Below, in pieces: positions 31,263 to 41,304 of a stretch of 64,000 nucleotides of DNA. The notes below the pieces were generated by a model, which had not been told where the DNA came from, made no database searches, and worked only from the letters and a program-made list of their open reading frames with translations. The first letter of the stretch is position 1, and each line of letters opens with the position of its first letter. The translations under genes and the position numbers were made by a program. Source of the stretch: Marinoscillum sp. 108 (lineage in GTDB: Bacteria; Bacteroidota; Bacteroidia; Cytophagales; Cyclobacteriaceae); assembly GCF_902506655.1 (NCBI RefSeq), contig NZ_LR734819.1:62001-126000 (forward strand), given 5' to 3'.

Positions 31263-32804
31263 ATGAAAAAATTATTGGCTATAGCTTTCATGCTATCTGG
31301 ATTGATGTTCATCACGTCTTGTACAGAAGATACTGTAGACCCTGACAATGGGGTGACCATTTCTGGTCTTACTGCAGCTGTCTCTATTGAAAATCTTGGA
31401 ACATACGGTCCTGTGACTGTTACATTCGAAGGTGCCGACGGTCTTGCCTCAGTATCCCTTACCAAGGATGGTGCTGCTTACGGTGATACTACCTTCACAG
31501 GAGCTCCTACCACTGCTTCATTGGAATTTGGCTATACGGCTACTGAAGCGGATGAAGATGCAAACATCGTATTTGTATTTACTGCTACGGATGCTGACGG
31601 AGACGTTGAGTCTTCTACCGTGGTTATTTCTGTAGGAGAAGCAACACCTCCACGGGAAACCATCGTACTTTCTGGGGTCATCGATGAAGACATGACTTTG
31701 ACTCCTGATGGATTCTATGAGCTTGCTGGTAGAGTGATCGTAACAGGTGGTGCTACTCTGACAATCGAACCAGGTACAATTATCAAAGGTCGCTTGGGAG
31801 AAGGTTCTAATGCTTCTGTTTTGATGATTGCCAGAGATGGAATGATTGATGCAGAAGGAACAGCTGAAAAGCCAATTATCTTTACTTCTGTCAATGACAA
31901 CATAGCGCTTGGAGCTTTGTCTGGAACTAACCTTACTGCTACTGACAATCAGCTTTGGGGAGGAGTGGTAATTCTCGGAAATGCACCAATCTCTGTAGAA
32001 GCGGGCACTTCAGCACAGATAGAAGGTGTTCCTGCCAGTGAGCCACTGGGACAGTATGGTGGAGACAACGCAACACATAGCTCAGGTACTTTTAAATATG
32101 TGTCTCTTCGCCATGGAGGTACTACCATCGACCCTGTAGCCGGAAACGACATCAATGGTCTTACTCTTGGTGGTGTGGGTTCAGGAACTGTGATCTCTAA
32201 CATTGAGGTCTTTGCCAACTACGATGACGGAATCGAGTTCTTCGGTGGTTCGGTGAATGTAACAAATGTGTTGGTATACACTGTAGGTGATGATGGTCTG
32301 GATGTAGATCAGGCTTACTCTGGTACCATTGACAACTTCCTGGTTTATACAAGTACCGCTGCATCTTCAGATGAAGGACTTGAAATTGACGGACCAGAAG
32401 GTTCTGAAAACGCTACTGGTAAATTCAACATCAAGAACGGAACAATCACTTCTGTAGATGGTGGTGGAAGTGGTGCAGATTTCAAATCAAAAGCACAGGG
32501 TTCTGTGACGAATGTGAAATGGGCGAACTTCACCGGAGGATCTACGGTGAAAATCAGAGCCAGCTTCAACGCTGACTGTACAGTAAAAACGGATGCCATG
32601 TCTCATTTGACTGCTGGTGACTTAAGCTTCACCACTGTAGAGTTTGCTGCGATCAAGGTTTATTCAGATCAGGATTGTGCTACTGAATTGGCTGCAGCTC
32701 AGGCTTCAGCTGAGGCTAGCGTTACCATAGGTACTGCTACTGGTGTGTCTGATGCCACTGTGTTTGCCAGCTGGACGGCTGCTGCTCAGGCAGGCCTTCT
32801 TTAA
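31263..32804 (+). CDS. Surface or periplasmic lipoprotein with predicted parallel beta-helix
   Basis: 513 residues from ATG 31263. Lipoprotein signal with lipobox Cys21 (MFITSCTED). The N-terminal part (about 30-130) is an Ig-like domain; the rest has beta-helix style repeats (VTGGATLTIEPGTIIKGRLG, FKYVSLRHGGTTIDP, NGLTLGGVGSGTVISNIEVF, YDDGIEFFGGSVNVTNVLVY, DGLDVDQAYSGTIDNFLVYT). A late pair of cysteines (in NADCTVK and SDQDCATEL) could form a disulfide. It precedes a TonB receptor by 284 bp; the two may form a nutrient-uptake pair. Ligand unknown; no T9SS C-terminal signal seen. Confidence 0.75.
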   Translation: MKKLLAIAFMLSGLMFITSCTEDTVDPDNGVTISGLTAAVSIENLGTYGPVTVTFEGADGLASVSLTKDGAAYGDTTFTGAPTTASLEFGYTATEADEDANIVFVFTATDADGDVESSTVVISVGEATPPRETIVLSGVIDEDMTLTPDGFYELAGRVIVTGGATLTIEPGTIIKGRLGEGSNASVLMIARDGMIDAEGTAEKPIIFTSVNDNIALGALSGTNLTATDNQLWGGVVILGNAPISVEAGTSAQIEGVPASEPLGQYGGDNATHSSGTFKYVSLRHGGTTIDPVAGNDINGLTLGGVGSGTVISNIEVFANYDDGIEFFGGSVNVTNVLVYTVGDDGLDVDQAYSGTIDNFLVYTSTAASSDEGLEIDGPEGSENATGKFNIKNGTITSVDGGGSGADFKSKAQGSVTNVKWANFTGGSTVKIRASFNADCTVKTDAMSHLTAGDLSFTTVEFAAIKVYSDQDCATELAAAQASAEASVTIGTATGVSDATVFASWTAAAQAGLL

Positions 32805-32843
32805 GGGACGATTTCAGAGGAAATATATAGATAACATTGATTT

Positions 32844-32880
32844 AAAGAGGAGACTCCATATAGTTGGGGTCTCCTTTTTT
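32844..32880 (+). terminator. Terminator after the beta-helix lipoprotein gene
   Basis: AGGAGACTCC / GGGGTCTCCT stem (one mismatch-like G-T) with six T following. Confidence 0.75.
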
Positions 32881-33056
32881 GCTGAAAGCAGGGAGATAGC
32901 ATGGATTTTTGCAGAGTCCACCGATCGACAACTCATTAAGTGACCCGCTTGCTCCGGCAATAATGTTACTCTGATGTTAACACGATTTTAATACGAAGGG
33001 TCAAAAGTTAAATTTTTCATAATTATTTATTGCCACCGCTCCAGTCTTTATCAATC

Positions 33057-33064
33057 TAATTTTG
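33057..33064 (+). promoter_or_regulatory. -7 box of the TonB receptor gene
   Basis: TAATTTTG matches TAnnTTTG and sits about 25 bp upstream of ATG 33089. It also shows that the alternative TTG start at 33062 would lie inside the promoter and is unlikely. Confidence 0.55.
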
Positions 33065-33088
33065 CACGAAATTTTATTTGGATTGATA

Positions 33089-35935
33089 ATGAAATATTTC
33101 ATTCTTACTGCACTTTTATTTGGTTTGTTTTTCGGTCAGGCCCAGGCCCAGAAAGGTTTCCTGAGGGGGACTGTTTTTGATGGTGAAACTGGAGAGCCTT
33201 TAATCGGAGCGGTAGTATTTAGACAAGGAACCACCGATGGTACCGTAACCGATTTCAACGGGAACTATTCATTGCCATTGCAAGCAGGCACACACACTAT
33301 TGTGTACCAGTTTGTCTCTTTCAGAACCACCACGGTGGAAAACCTGGAAATCGTTGCCGAAAAAGTAAACACTCTGGATGTGACCCTACAGTCGGATGTA
33401 GAAGAACTTGCAGAGGTGGTGGTTACCGCACAGGTCATCAAGAATTCGGAATCTGCTCTACTCTCGGTACAAAAGAAATCAGCCAACGTACTGGATGGAA
33501 TTTCTGCCCAGACATTCAGAAAAATAGGGGATAGTAACCTATCAGGCGCCATGAAACGGGTGACGGGAGTGTCTGTTCAGGGAGGAAAGTATGTCTATGT
33601 TCGGGGGTTGGGTGATCGATATACCCGTACCACACTGAATGGAATGAGTATCCCGGGTCTTGATCCCGAGCGAAATGACGTGCAGATAGACCTTTTTCCT
33701 ACCAATGTGCTGGAAAATGTAATGGTGTACAAAACTTTTTCGCCGGAATTGGCGGGGGATTTTGCTGGAGGTACAGTGAACGTGGAAACCAAAAGCTTCC
33801 CTGAGGAGAAGACCACAAGGCTGGCCATTGGCCTGGGGTATAATCCCAAAATGAATCTGATCAATAACTTCACTTCATATGAAGGAAGCAACACCGATTT
33901 TCTTGGATACGATGATGGCGTTCGTAAAATGCCATTGGACCCACAAACGGAGATCCCAAGACCTACCTCACCAGAGCCAGCCAATGCAGGTGAGTTGCTG
34001 GAGTCTTATACACGAAGCTTCAATCCTACTATGGCAGCTAAGAATCAGTCCAACTTTCTGAACTCTTCGCTTTCTTTTAACCACGGCAATCAACTCGACC
34101 TACCTGGTGTGAAGTTTGGATATGGCGTGGTGCTGAACTACCAAAACCAGTATGATTACTATGGTAACACGGTGGTGAGTTCATATTTTAAAGACAACAA
34201 CAAGGATGTCAATGCACTGGATGCTCAGTTTGTCAAAAACGGAGAACTGGGCAGGCAGAACGTCCTCTGGAGTGGACTGGTGACCAGTGCGGTAAAATTC
34301 AACAAACACGAGCTGGGCCTTACCTTTTTGAAAACTCAGAACGGAATCAAAACAGCCACTAACCGTGTGTCTCAGGATTTTGAAGAGACCAGTCAGACGG
34401 CCTATGAAAACATCCTTACCTATACGCAGCGCTCGCTGACCAGCCCTACCATCTACGGTAAGCACAACCTGAACAAGTGGACACTTCAGTGGTCCAATTC
34501 AGTGACGCTTGCGAGGGTTTATGATCCTGACTTCAGACAAGTACTGATTGCTGAGGTGCCACAATACCAGGGCGGTGAACAAGTGGGTGTTCAGTACTTT
34601 ATCAGTGGTGGCCAGGGAGGGAGTGCTGGCAGATTCTGGAGAGACCTGAACGAAACCAACGAAAACTTCAGATTGGATGCTACTTACGCACTCAATGAGA
34701 AAGTAAAATTGAAAGTGGGCGGGGCAGGACTATACAAGTGGAGAACGTTTGACACGTTTGCGTACAATTTCTCTACCAACCAGCCTGTAGAAAACGATGC
34801 TGACTGGATTCTCAGGCCGGAAAACATCTGGACACCCGATTCCAGACAGGGCATTTATGTGAGTGGAAACTATGAGGCCGCAAACAATTATGAGGCCCGA
34901 TCGAGTGTGAATGCTGCTTATGTAATGTCAGATGCTTTCATTACCCCGAAACTCAGAGCCATCTTCGGAGTGCGGGCAGAGCAGGCTCAGATGTACTATA
35001 CAGGGCAGGATAATCTGGGTTCTACCGTCTATGACGATGAGCAAACGCTGGATCAACTGAACCTGCTACCATCATTGAACATGGTATACAGCCTGAAAGA
35101 AAATGTAAACCTCAGAGGCTCATACGGGCGAACACTGGCTCGTCCCTCGTTTAGGGAGAAGTCTATCGCTCAGATTCTGGACCCGGTATCAGGCGTGACC
35201 TTTTCAGGAAATATTGATCTGGAACAAACCAACATCGACAACTTCGATTTGAGATGGGAGAACTTCTTCGGTCGGGAGGAGATGGTATCTGTTTCTGCCT
35301 TTTACAAGAAGTTTAATGGTCACATTGAGCAGACCCGCTTTGAGTTGGAGCCAAGAGAAGTCACCTGGCAAAATATCGGAGGCAGCTACGTATATGGTCT
35401 GGAGTTGGAGTTCAGAAAGAAACTTCCCGTGGAAGGGTTGATGCTGGGGTCGAATCTATCCTGGGCTCAGTCGCATGTGGATATGACGCAGATCATCGTG
35501 AGCAGGGATGAAATCAACAACACCGTGACCACTGAATATGAGTCTAGAAAGCAGCAGGCCAGAACGGACGAGACCATCGACAAAGACCGAGTAATGGCCG
35601 GCCAGGCACCTTATCTGATCAATGCGTTTCTTAATTACTCAGACTTCAATGGGATCAATAGCCTGAGCCTTTCATACAATGTGCAGGGTGAGAGTCTGTC
35701 TGTGGTGGGCGTAGGTCAGGTGCCTGATGTATACGTGAAGCCTTTTCACAGCTTCAACCTAAATGTGACCAGAGAGATAGGTGAGCGAAGGAATGGTCAG
35801 ATTCGATTCACCATTGACAACATTCTGGGAGATTCAAAAGAGCAGGTTTGGAAAAACCACGAGTCTGGTGATGAGCTTTTTTCAAGATTTGATGAAGGCC
35901 GGACCTTCACCCTCAGATACCAGTATTCCTTTTAA
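33089..35935 (+). CDS. TonB-dependent receptor with carboxypeptidase-regulatory-like domain
   Basis: 948 residues from ATG 33089 (signal peptide ends QAQAQK). Carboxypeptidase-regulatory-like domain RGTVFDGETGEPLIGAVVFR, plug with SGAMKRVTGVSVQGGKYVYV, RGLGDRYTRTTLNGMSIPGL and PTNVLENVMVYKTFSPELAG, then a barrel ending TFTLRYQYSF. The RGLGDRYxxxxLNGxxIPS/GxDPE wording is typical of large Bacteroidota and Xanthomonas-type receptors with unspecified substrate. No SusD partner is present; the preceding beta-helix lipoprotein is the likely companion. Confidence 0.88.
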   Translation: MKYFILTALLFGLFFGQAQAQKGFLRGTVFDGETGEPLIGAVVFRQGTTDGTVTDFNGNYSLPLQAGTHTIVYQFVSFRTTTVENLEIVAEKVNTLDVTLQSDVEELAEVVVTAQVIKNSESALLSVQKKSANVLDGISAQTFRKIGDSNLSGAMKRVTGVSVQGGKYVYVRGLGDRYTRTTLNGMSIPGLDPERNDVQIDLFPTNVLENVMVYKTFSPELAGDFAGGTVNVETKSFPEEKTTRLAIGLGYNPKMNLINNFTSYEGSNTDFLGYDDGVRKMPLDPQTEIPRPTSPEPANAGELLESYTRSFNPTMAAKNQSNFLNSSLSFNHGNQLDLPGVKFGYGVVLNYQNQYDYYGNTVVSSYFKDNNKDVNALDAQFVKNGELGRQNVLWSGLVTSAVKFNKHELGLTFLKTQNGIKTATNRVSQDFEETSQTAYENILTYTQRSLTSPTIYGKHNLNKWTLQWSNSVTLARVYDPDFRQVLIAEVPQYQGGEQVGVQYFISGGQGGSAGRFWRDLNETNENFRLDATYALNEKVKLKVGGAGLYKWRTFDTFAYNFSTNQPVENDADWILRPENIWTPDSRQGIYVSGNYEAANNYEARSSVNAAYVMSDAFITPKLRAIFGVRAEQAQMYYTGQDNLGSTVYDDEQTLDQLNLLPSLNMVYSLKENVNLRGSYGRTLARPSFREKSIAQILDPVSGVTFSGNIDLEQTNIDNFDLRWENFFGREEMVSVSAFYKKFNGHIEQTRFELEPREVTWQNIGGSYVYGLELEFRKKLPVEGLMLGSNLSWAQSHVDMTQIIVSRDEINNTVTTEYESRKQQARTDETIDKDRVMAGQAPYLINAFLNYSDFNGINSLSLSYNVQGESLSVVGVGQVPDVYVKPFHSFNLNVTREIGERRNGQIRFTIDNILGDSKEQVWKNHESGDELFSRFDEGRTFTLRYQYSF

Positions 35936-35975
35936 CAGCTTAAGTATTCGAATTATCTTCATATTGACTGGAAGA

Positions 35976-35999
35976 AGCCTCACTTGTGGGGCTTTTTTT
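35976..35999 (+). terminator. Terminator after the TonB receptor
   Basis: AGCC-CAC / GTG-GGCT stem with a T7 run; also positioned to end transcription from the convergent gene at 36006. Confidence 0.65.
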
Positions 36000-36005
36000 G
36001 TTTGG

Positions 36006-36593
36006 TCAATAGGCTTGATAGATGATTTTAAGCTGACTTTTGATAGTCTCTATTTGCTTCTGATAGTTGGTGAGTTCATGGAGTGCTTTCTCTTTTCCAT
36101 TGCCATTTGATTTGCTTACTTTCTTGCTGGCTGTGGCCGCTTTCTTTTCTGCCTTCCCCAGGATTTCCCCTAGCTCTTCGATGTAATAAGCCTTTTTGAA
36201 ATCCTGCAGAATGGTTTTGATCTGGGCATTGTAAGCCGCCACTTTTGTTTTTGGTACATTTTCCTGATCCAGCGCCACAAAAAACTTGCACCCTGTCTTG
36301 CTGCCCAGGGTTTTAGAAAGCAGGATAATGTCCACATTGCCCGAGTTGACCTCACTGGGGACGGTCACTTTGTAGTACCCCCTCATGTTCAGCGGTCTGC
36401 CGAATTCCCGACTGTACCTCCACCAGCCTCGCTCTACCTCTTTGGCCGGAAAGTCAAAACTTGTGCTGATCCCATCTCTTGCTTTGCCATCGATGGTGAG
36501 CTTATCCGGGTTGATTTGCGCAGAAAAATCCTGGGACCAACCGCAATAACTCATAAAAAAAACGAAAAAGATCAGGAGGATTCTTTCAGTCAT
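36006..36593 (-). CDS. Exported protein of unknown function
   Basis: 195 residues from ATG 36593 (MTERILLIFFVFFMSYCGWS, signal peptide ending GWSQ); a frame extension adds seven residues. A beta-rich first half (GWWRYSREFGRPLNMRGYYK) and a C-terminal Lys-rich coiled coil (KAEKKAATASKKVSKSNGNG, NYQKQIETIKSQLK). No family recognised. Divergent from the epimerase gene with 36 bp between. Confidence 0.7.
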   Translation of the reverse strand: MTERILLIFFVFFMSYCGWSQDFSAQINPDKLTIDGKARDGISTSFDFPAKEVERGWWRYSREFGRPLNMRGYYKVTVPSEVNSGNVDIILLSKTLGSKTGCKFFVALDQENVPKTKVAAYNAQIKTILQDFKKAYYIEELGEILGKAEKKAATASKKVSKSNGNGKEKALHELTNYQKQIETIKSQLKIIYQAY

Positions 36594-36629
36594 AAGTTTA
36601 TTAGATTCATGCAACTCTAAAATGGCGCT

Positions 36630-37529
36630 ATGGCAAAGATATTAATCACAGGTGGAAGTGGACTGGTTGGAACTCATCTCAGCAAAATGCTTAAAAATGC
36701 CGGAAATGAGGTCGCTCACCTTAGCCGCTCCACGGACTCCTCCGGGGAGTTCCCTTCCTTTACGTGGAATCTTGCTAAGCGGTTTATTGAGGAGGAGGCA
36801 TTTATTGGAGTGGACCACATCATCCACCTAGCCGGTGCCGGTGTGGCGGATAAAAGATGGACCAATGACCGAAAAAAGGTCATTTTAGAAAGTCGCATCG
36901 GGGGCATAAAACTCCTTCATGAGTATGTCTCTCGCCTTGGGGTCCAGCTGAAATCCTTTATATCTGCCAGCGCTATTGGGTACTATGGCTCAGATACTGG
37001 CAGTGCTGTGGTTACTGAGACTTCCCCTCCAGGGGATGATTTTCTGGCGCAGGTAGTAAAGGCCTGGGAGGCCGAGGCAGATACCTTTGCAGAAATGACC
37101 ACTGTGAGTAAGGTTCGCGTAGGTGTTGTGTTGAGCGACAAGGGAGGGGCGATGACCGAGATACTAAAGCCTATTCGGTACTTTGTGGGGGCTCCGTTGG
37201 GCACTGGCAAGCAATGGATGAGTTGGATTCATATTGATGATTTATGTCGAATTTTTCAGTTTGTAATGGAAAAAGAACTGGCAGGAACCTACAACGCCAC
37301 AGCCCCAAATCCCGTAACAAATGAGGCACTCACCAAATTACTGGCGAAAAGCATAAACAAACCCTTATTTTTGCCGAATGTGCCGGCCGTGATGATGAAG
37401 TTGCTTTTGGGAGAAATGTCCCAAATTGTGCTGGGTGGAAGCAATGTTTCATCTGCGCAGATTCAAGAGCACGGCTTTAAATTTTCATTTACCCAAATTG
37501 ACCATGCCATTGATGATTTGCTCGGATAA
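36630..37529 (+). CDS. TIGR01777-type SDR epimerase
   Basis: 299 residues of the SDR39U1/YfcH group: NAD(P)-binding ITGGSGLVGTHLSKMLKNAG, IHLAGAGVADKRW, a SASAIGYYG active-site segment (Tyr in GYYG), WMSWIHIDDL and the C-terminal DUF1731 part (NVPAVMMKLLLGEMSQIVLG). Physiological substrate not known. Followed 57 bp later by a LOG-family gene, same strand. Confidence 0.9.
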   Translation: MAKILITGGSGLVGTHLSKMLKNAGNEVAHLSRSTDSSGEFPSFTWNLAKRFIEEEAFIGVDHIIHLAGAGVADKRWTNDRKKVILESRIGGIKLLHEYVSRLGVQLKSFISASAIGYYGSDTGSAVVTETSPPGDDFLAQVVKAWEAEADTFAEMTTVSKVRVGVVLSDKGGAMTEILKPIRYFVGAPLGTGKQWMSWIHIDDLCRIFQFVMEKELAGTYNATAPNPVTNEALTKLLAKSINKPLFLPNVPAVMMKLLLGEMSQIVLGGSNVSSAQIQEHGFKFSFTQIDHAIDDLLG

Positions 37530-37586
37530 TCTCTTTAGGATTAAATCCCTTATCTTCAACGGCCATTTTTACAAAACCCCATTTTT

Positions 37587-38321
37587 ATGACAGAGAAAGA
37601 AAACGAAGTGTCCAAGGAACAGGAAGAAAAAATTCTTGAGGCATTTAAAGACAGAGATTGGAATGAAATCAAGAGCTCAGACTCCTGGGCTATTTTTAAA
37701 ATTATGTCCGAATTTGTAGACGGCTTTGAAAAGCTTGCCAAAATCGGACCCTGCGTTTCGGTCTTTGGCTCAGCCCGGACCAAGGACGATGATAAATACT
37801 ATAAAATGGCCGAGGAGATTGCTGCCAAGCTGGTGCGACATGGATATGGAGTGATCACCGGAGGAGGCCCCGGTATCATGGAAGCAGGTAATAAAGGTGC
37901 CCATAAGCAGGGGGGTAAGTCCGTGGGACTCAACATCGATTTACCTTTCGAGCAGTTTAACAACATATACATAGACCGAGACAAGCTGATCAACTTTGAC
38001 TATTTCTTTGTGCGCAAAGTGATGTTTGTGAAGTACTCTCAGGGATTTATTGTAATGCCCGGAGGATTTGGCACCCTGGATGAGCTTTTTGAGGCCCTCA
38101 CACTGATTCAAACCAAGAAAATCGGTCGGTTCCCGATAGTTTTGGTTGGAAAAGAATACTGGGGTGGTCTGTTCGACTGGATCAAAAACGTGCTGCTCGC
38201 ACAAGCCAATAACATTAACGAAGTGGATTTGGAACTTTTCAGTATCGTAGACACCGCCACAGAAGCTGTCCATGTGATCGATGAGTTCTACAACAAATAC
38301 CTATTGAGCCCTAACTTCTAA
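37587..38321 (+). CDS. LOG-family (TIGR00730) nucleotide-processing protein
   Basis: 244 residues. Rossmann-fold with GGGPGIMEAGNKGAHKQGG and the catalytic PGGFGTLDELFEALTLIQ (PGGxGTxxE). LOG proteins are phosphoribohydrolases acting on nucleoside 5'-monophosphates; the family was long misannotated as lysine decarboxylase. An N-terminal acidic region of about 60 residues precedes the domain. uvrA begins 15 bp later, probably co-transcribed. Confidence 0.9.
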   Translation: MTEKENEVSKEQEEKILEAFKDRDWNEIKSSDSWAIFKIMSEFVDGFEKLAKIGPCVSVFGSARTKDDDKYYKMAEEIAAKLVRHGYGVITGGGPGIMEAGNKGAHKQGGKSVGLNIDLPFEQFNNIYIDRDKLINFDYFFVRKVMFVKYSQGFIVMPGGFGTLDELFEALTLIQTKKIGRFPIVLVGKEYWGGLFDWIKNVLLAQANNINEVDLELFSIVDTATEAVHVIDEFYNKYLLSPNF

Positions 38322-38336
38322 TACCAGTAATTCAAA

Positions 38337-41195
38337 ATGAGCATATCCGAGACGGAAATAGAGCAGATGGTGGATAGCCAGGAGGAAACCCAGCAGTACA
38401 TCGAGATATATGGTGCGCGGGAGCACAACCTGAAAGACGTGAACCTAAACATCCCGAGAAACAAACTCGTGGTGATCACCGGCATCAGTGGTAGTGGCAA
38501 ATCCTCTTTGGCGTTTGACACCATCTATGCAGAAGGCCAGCGGCGATACATGGAGAGCTTTTCGGCGTATGCTCGTTCTTTTATTGGCAACATGGAGCGG
38601 CCGGATGTGGATAAGATCAATGGGCTCAGTCCGGTGATCTCCATTGAGCAAAAAACCACTTCCCGAAACCCACGATCTACCGTGGGCACAGTTACTGAGG
38701 TCTATGATTTTCTCAGACTCCTTTTTGCCCGTGCAGGGGTGGCCTACTCCTACGTCACCGGGAAAAAGATGATTAAGCAAACAGAAGATCAGATTGTGGA
38801 TCATCTGCTGAAAACCTACGACGGACAAAAGTTGATCATACTGGCTCCCGTGGTGAAAGGCCGCAAGGGACATTACCGCGAGCTCTTTGTGCAGATACGC
38901 AAAATGGGCTTTACCAAGGTACGGGTCAATGGAGAGATTCAGGATCTGGTGGCTAAAATGCAGGTAGACCGCTACAAGACACATGACATAGAGATTGTGG
39001 TGGATCGGGTGATCGTGCAAAGTAAAGATGAAAAGCGGATCCGCCAATCGGTACAGGCCGCCTTCAAACAGTCTGATGGCATACTGATGGTGCAGGATCA
39101 GGAGAATAACGTAGCTCACTTTTCCAAGTACCTGATGGACCCAGAGTCGGGCATCTCTTATGATGAGCCGGCACCTAACACTTTCTCATTTAACTCGCCG
39201 TATGGGGCCTGTCCTACCTGTCATGGCCTGGGGCTTATAGAGGAGATCTCTAAAGACTCGGTCATTCCAGACCCCAGCCTTTCCATCAGCCGTGGGGGCA
39301 TAGCTCCTTTGGGGGAGTACCGCGACATCTGGATTTTCAAAAAGGTGGAGGCCATACTTAAGCGAAATAAAGTCAACCTGACCACCCCGATCAAAGATAT
39401 CCCTGAAAAAACCATGGAGGTGCTGCTTTATGGTGATGATATCCCGGTGGCTGTTGGCTCGGTGAAATATCCCGGTACCGACTGGCATACCAAGTTCGAA
39501 GGGATCATTAAGTTTTTGGAAAAACAGAGGGAGACTGGCAGTGACAAGATTCGCCAGTGGGTTGAGGATTTTACGGATATTGCCACCTGCCCTGAATGCA
39601 GCGGCTACCGCTTGAAAAAAGAGTCCCTGCACTTCAAAATACATGATAAACACATCGGTGAACTGGCAGAAATGAATATCAACCGGCTCTCCGATTGGTT
39701 TGAGGGGATAGAAGCCAGGCTGGATGACCGCCAGAATATTATCGCTGGGGAGATTCTGAAAGAGCTGCGCAAGCGGATTGGGTTTCTATTGGATGTCGGT
39801 TTGGATTATCTCAGTTTGAATCGGTCACTCAAGACCCTCTCCGGAGGGGAAGCACAAAGGATCCGCTTGGCCACACAGATCGGAACTCAGCTGGTGAATG
39901 TTCTGTACATTCTGGATGAACCAAGCATTGGCTTGCATCAGCGAGACAATGTAAAATTGATTCAGGCCCTGAAAGACCTGCGTGATCTTGGCAATACAGT
40001 CATCGTGGTGGAGCATGACAAGGACATGATGCTGGCGTCTGACTTTGTGGTAGACATTGGGCCTGGAGCCGGCAGACACGGCGGCCACATTATGGCGGCC
40101 CAGCCACCTGCTGAGTTCATTCAAAATAAGAGCCTGACTGCAGATTACCTCAATGGCAACCTGAAGATTGAGATCCCAACCGATCGAAGAAAGGGCAACG
40201 GAAATTTCCTGGAACTCAAAGGAGCCACAGGTCACAACCTTAAGAATGTAGATTTAAAGTTGCCTCTGGGTACGATGATTTGCGTGACAGGTGTTTCCGG
40301 GAGTGGAAAATCTTCCCTGATTCACGAAACCCTGTATCCAATCCTCAGAAAGCATTTTTATAAATCCCGAACCGAACCCCTTCCTCATCAGTCATTAAAG
40401 GGACTGGATAAGCTGGACAAAGTGATAGAGGTGGATCAGTCACCCATTGGTCGGACTCCCCGCTCCAATCCGGCTACCTATACGGGTGTATTTACAGACA
40501 TTCGCTCTCTCTTTTCCGAATTGCCAGAGTCTAAAATCCGCGGCTACAAGCCAGGGAGGTTTTCCTTCAACGTGAAAGGCGGTCGCTGTGAGACTTGTCA
40601 GGGTGGAGGCATGCGTGTGATTGAAATGGATTTCTTGCCTGATGTGCATGTGCTTTGTGAAACCTGCAAGGGCAAACGCTACAACCGGGAAACGCTGGAA
40701 GTTCGATTCAAGGGCAAGTCGATTTCAGATATTCTGGACATGACGGTAGAGGCTGCTGTGGATTTCTTTGAGTTCCAGCCTAAGATTTTAAAGAAAATAG
40801 AAACCCTCCATGAAGTGGGGCTCGGCTATGTGTCTTTGGGGCAGCATGCCACCACCTTGTCGGGAGGTGAGGCTCAGCGGGTGAAACTGGCTACGGAGCT
40901 TTCAAAACGGGACACCGGGAATACTTTTTACATTTTGGATGAGCCTACTACTGGTTTGCACTTTCAGGACATACAGCACTTGCTGGAGGTGCTCCAGAAG
41001 CTGGTGGGCAAAGGCAATACGGTATTGATCATAGAGCACAACATGGATGTGATCAAGGTGTCGGACTACCTGGTGGATTTGGGGCCCGAAGGGGGTGAAA
41101 AAGGTGGTCAAATAGTAGGAAGAGGGACACCAGAAGACCTGGCCAAAAATGAGAAAAGCCACACGGGGAAATTTTTGAAAGAGGAGCTGGTGTAG
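38337..41195 (+). CDS. uvrA: Excinuclease ABC subunit A
   Basis: 952 residues. Two ABC ATPase modules: Walker A GISGSGKSS (49-57) and GVSGSGKSS (about 652), each with LSGGEAQR signature, Walker B ILDEPSIGLHQ and ILDEPTTGLHF. Zinc-finger cysteines appear in CPTCHGLG, CPECSG and CETCQGGG/CETCKG. It binds UvrB and scans for damage in nucleotide excision repair. uvrC is elsewhere in this window (53.8 kb). Confidence 0.97.
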   Translation: MSISETEIEQMVDSQEETQQYIEIYGAREHNLKDVNLNIPRNKLVVITGISGSGKSSLAFDTIYAEGQRRYMESFSAYARSFIGNMERPDVDKINGLSPVISIEQKTTSRNPRSTVGTVTEVYDFLRLLFARAGVAYSYVTGKKMIKQTEDQIVDHLLKTYDGQKLIILAPVVKGRKGHYRELFVQIRKMGFTKVRVNGEIQDLVAKMQVDRYKTHDIEIVVDRVIVQSKDEKRIRQSVQAAFKQSDGILMVQDQENNVAHFSKYLMDPESGISYDEPAPNTFSFNSPYGACPTCHGLGLIEEISKDSVIPDPSLSISRGGIAPLGEYRDIWIFKKVEAILKRNKVNLTTPIKDIPEKTMEVLLYGDDIPVAVGSVKYPGTDWHTKFEGIIKFLEKQRETGSDKIRQWVEDFTDIATCPECSGYRLKKESLHFKIHDKHIGELAEMNINRLSDWFEGIEARLDDRQNIIAGEILKELRKRIGFLLDVGLDYLSLNRSLKTLSGGEAQRIRLATQIGTQLVNVLYILDEPSIGLHQRDNVKLIQALKDLRDLGNTVIVVEHDKDMMLASDFVVDIGPGAGRHGGHIMAAQPPAEFIQNKSLTADYLNGNLKIEIPTDRRKGNGNFLELKGATGHNLKNVDLKLPLGTMICVTGVSGSGKSSLIHETLYPILRKHFYKSRTEPLPHQSLKGLDKLDKVIEVDQSPIGRTPRSNPATYTGVFTDIRSLFSELPESKIRGYKPGRFSFNVKGGRCETCQGGGMRVIEMDFLPDVHVLCETCKGKRYNRETLEVRFKGKSISDILDMTVEAAVDFFEFQPKILKKIETLHEVGLGYVSLGQHATTLSGGEAQRVKLATELSKRDTGNTFYILDEPTTGLHFQDIQHLLEVLQKLVGKGNTVLIIEHNMDVIKVSDYLVDLGPEGGEKGGQIVGRGTPEDLAKNEKSHTGKFLKEELV

Positions 41196-41304
41196 TTACT
41201 TGTTGATAAAAAACCTGTTTGTTCGGGAGCGGGGGCGGTATTTTTTTATTTCTTTTGATACTTTCTAAACCAGAAAGAGCTGGGGTTCCATTTCTCAATA
41301 GCAA

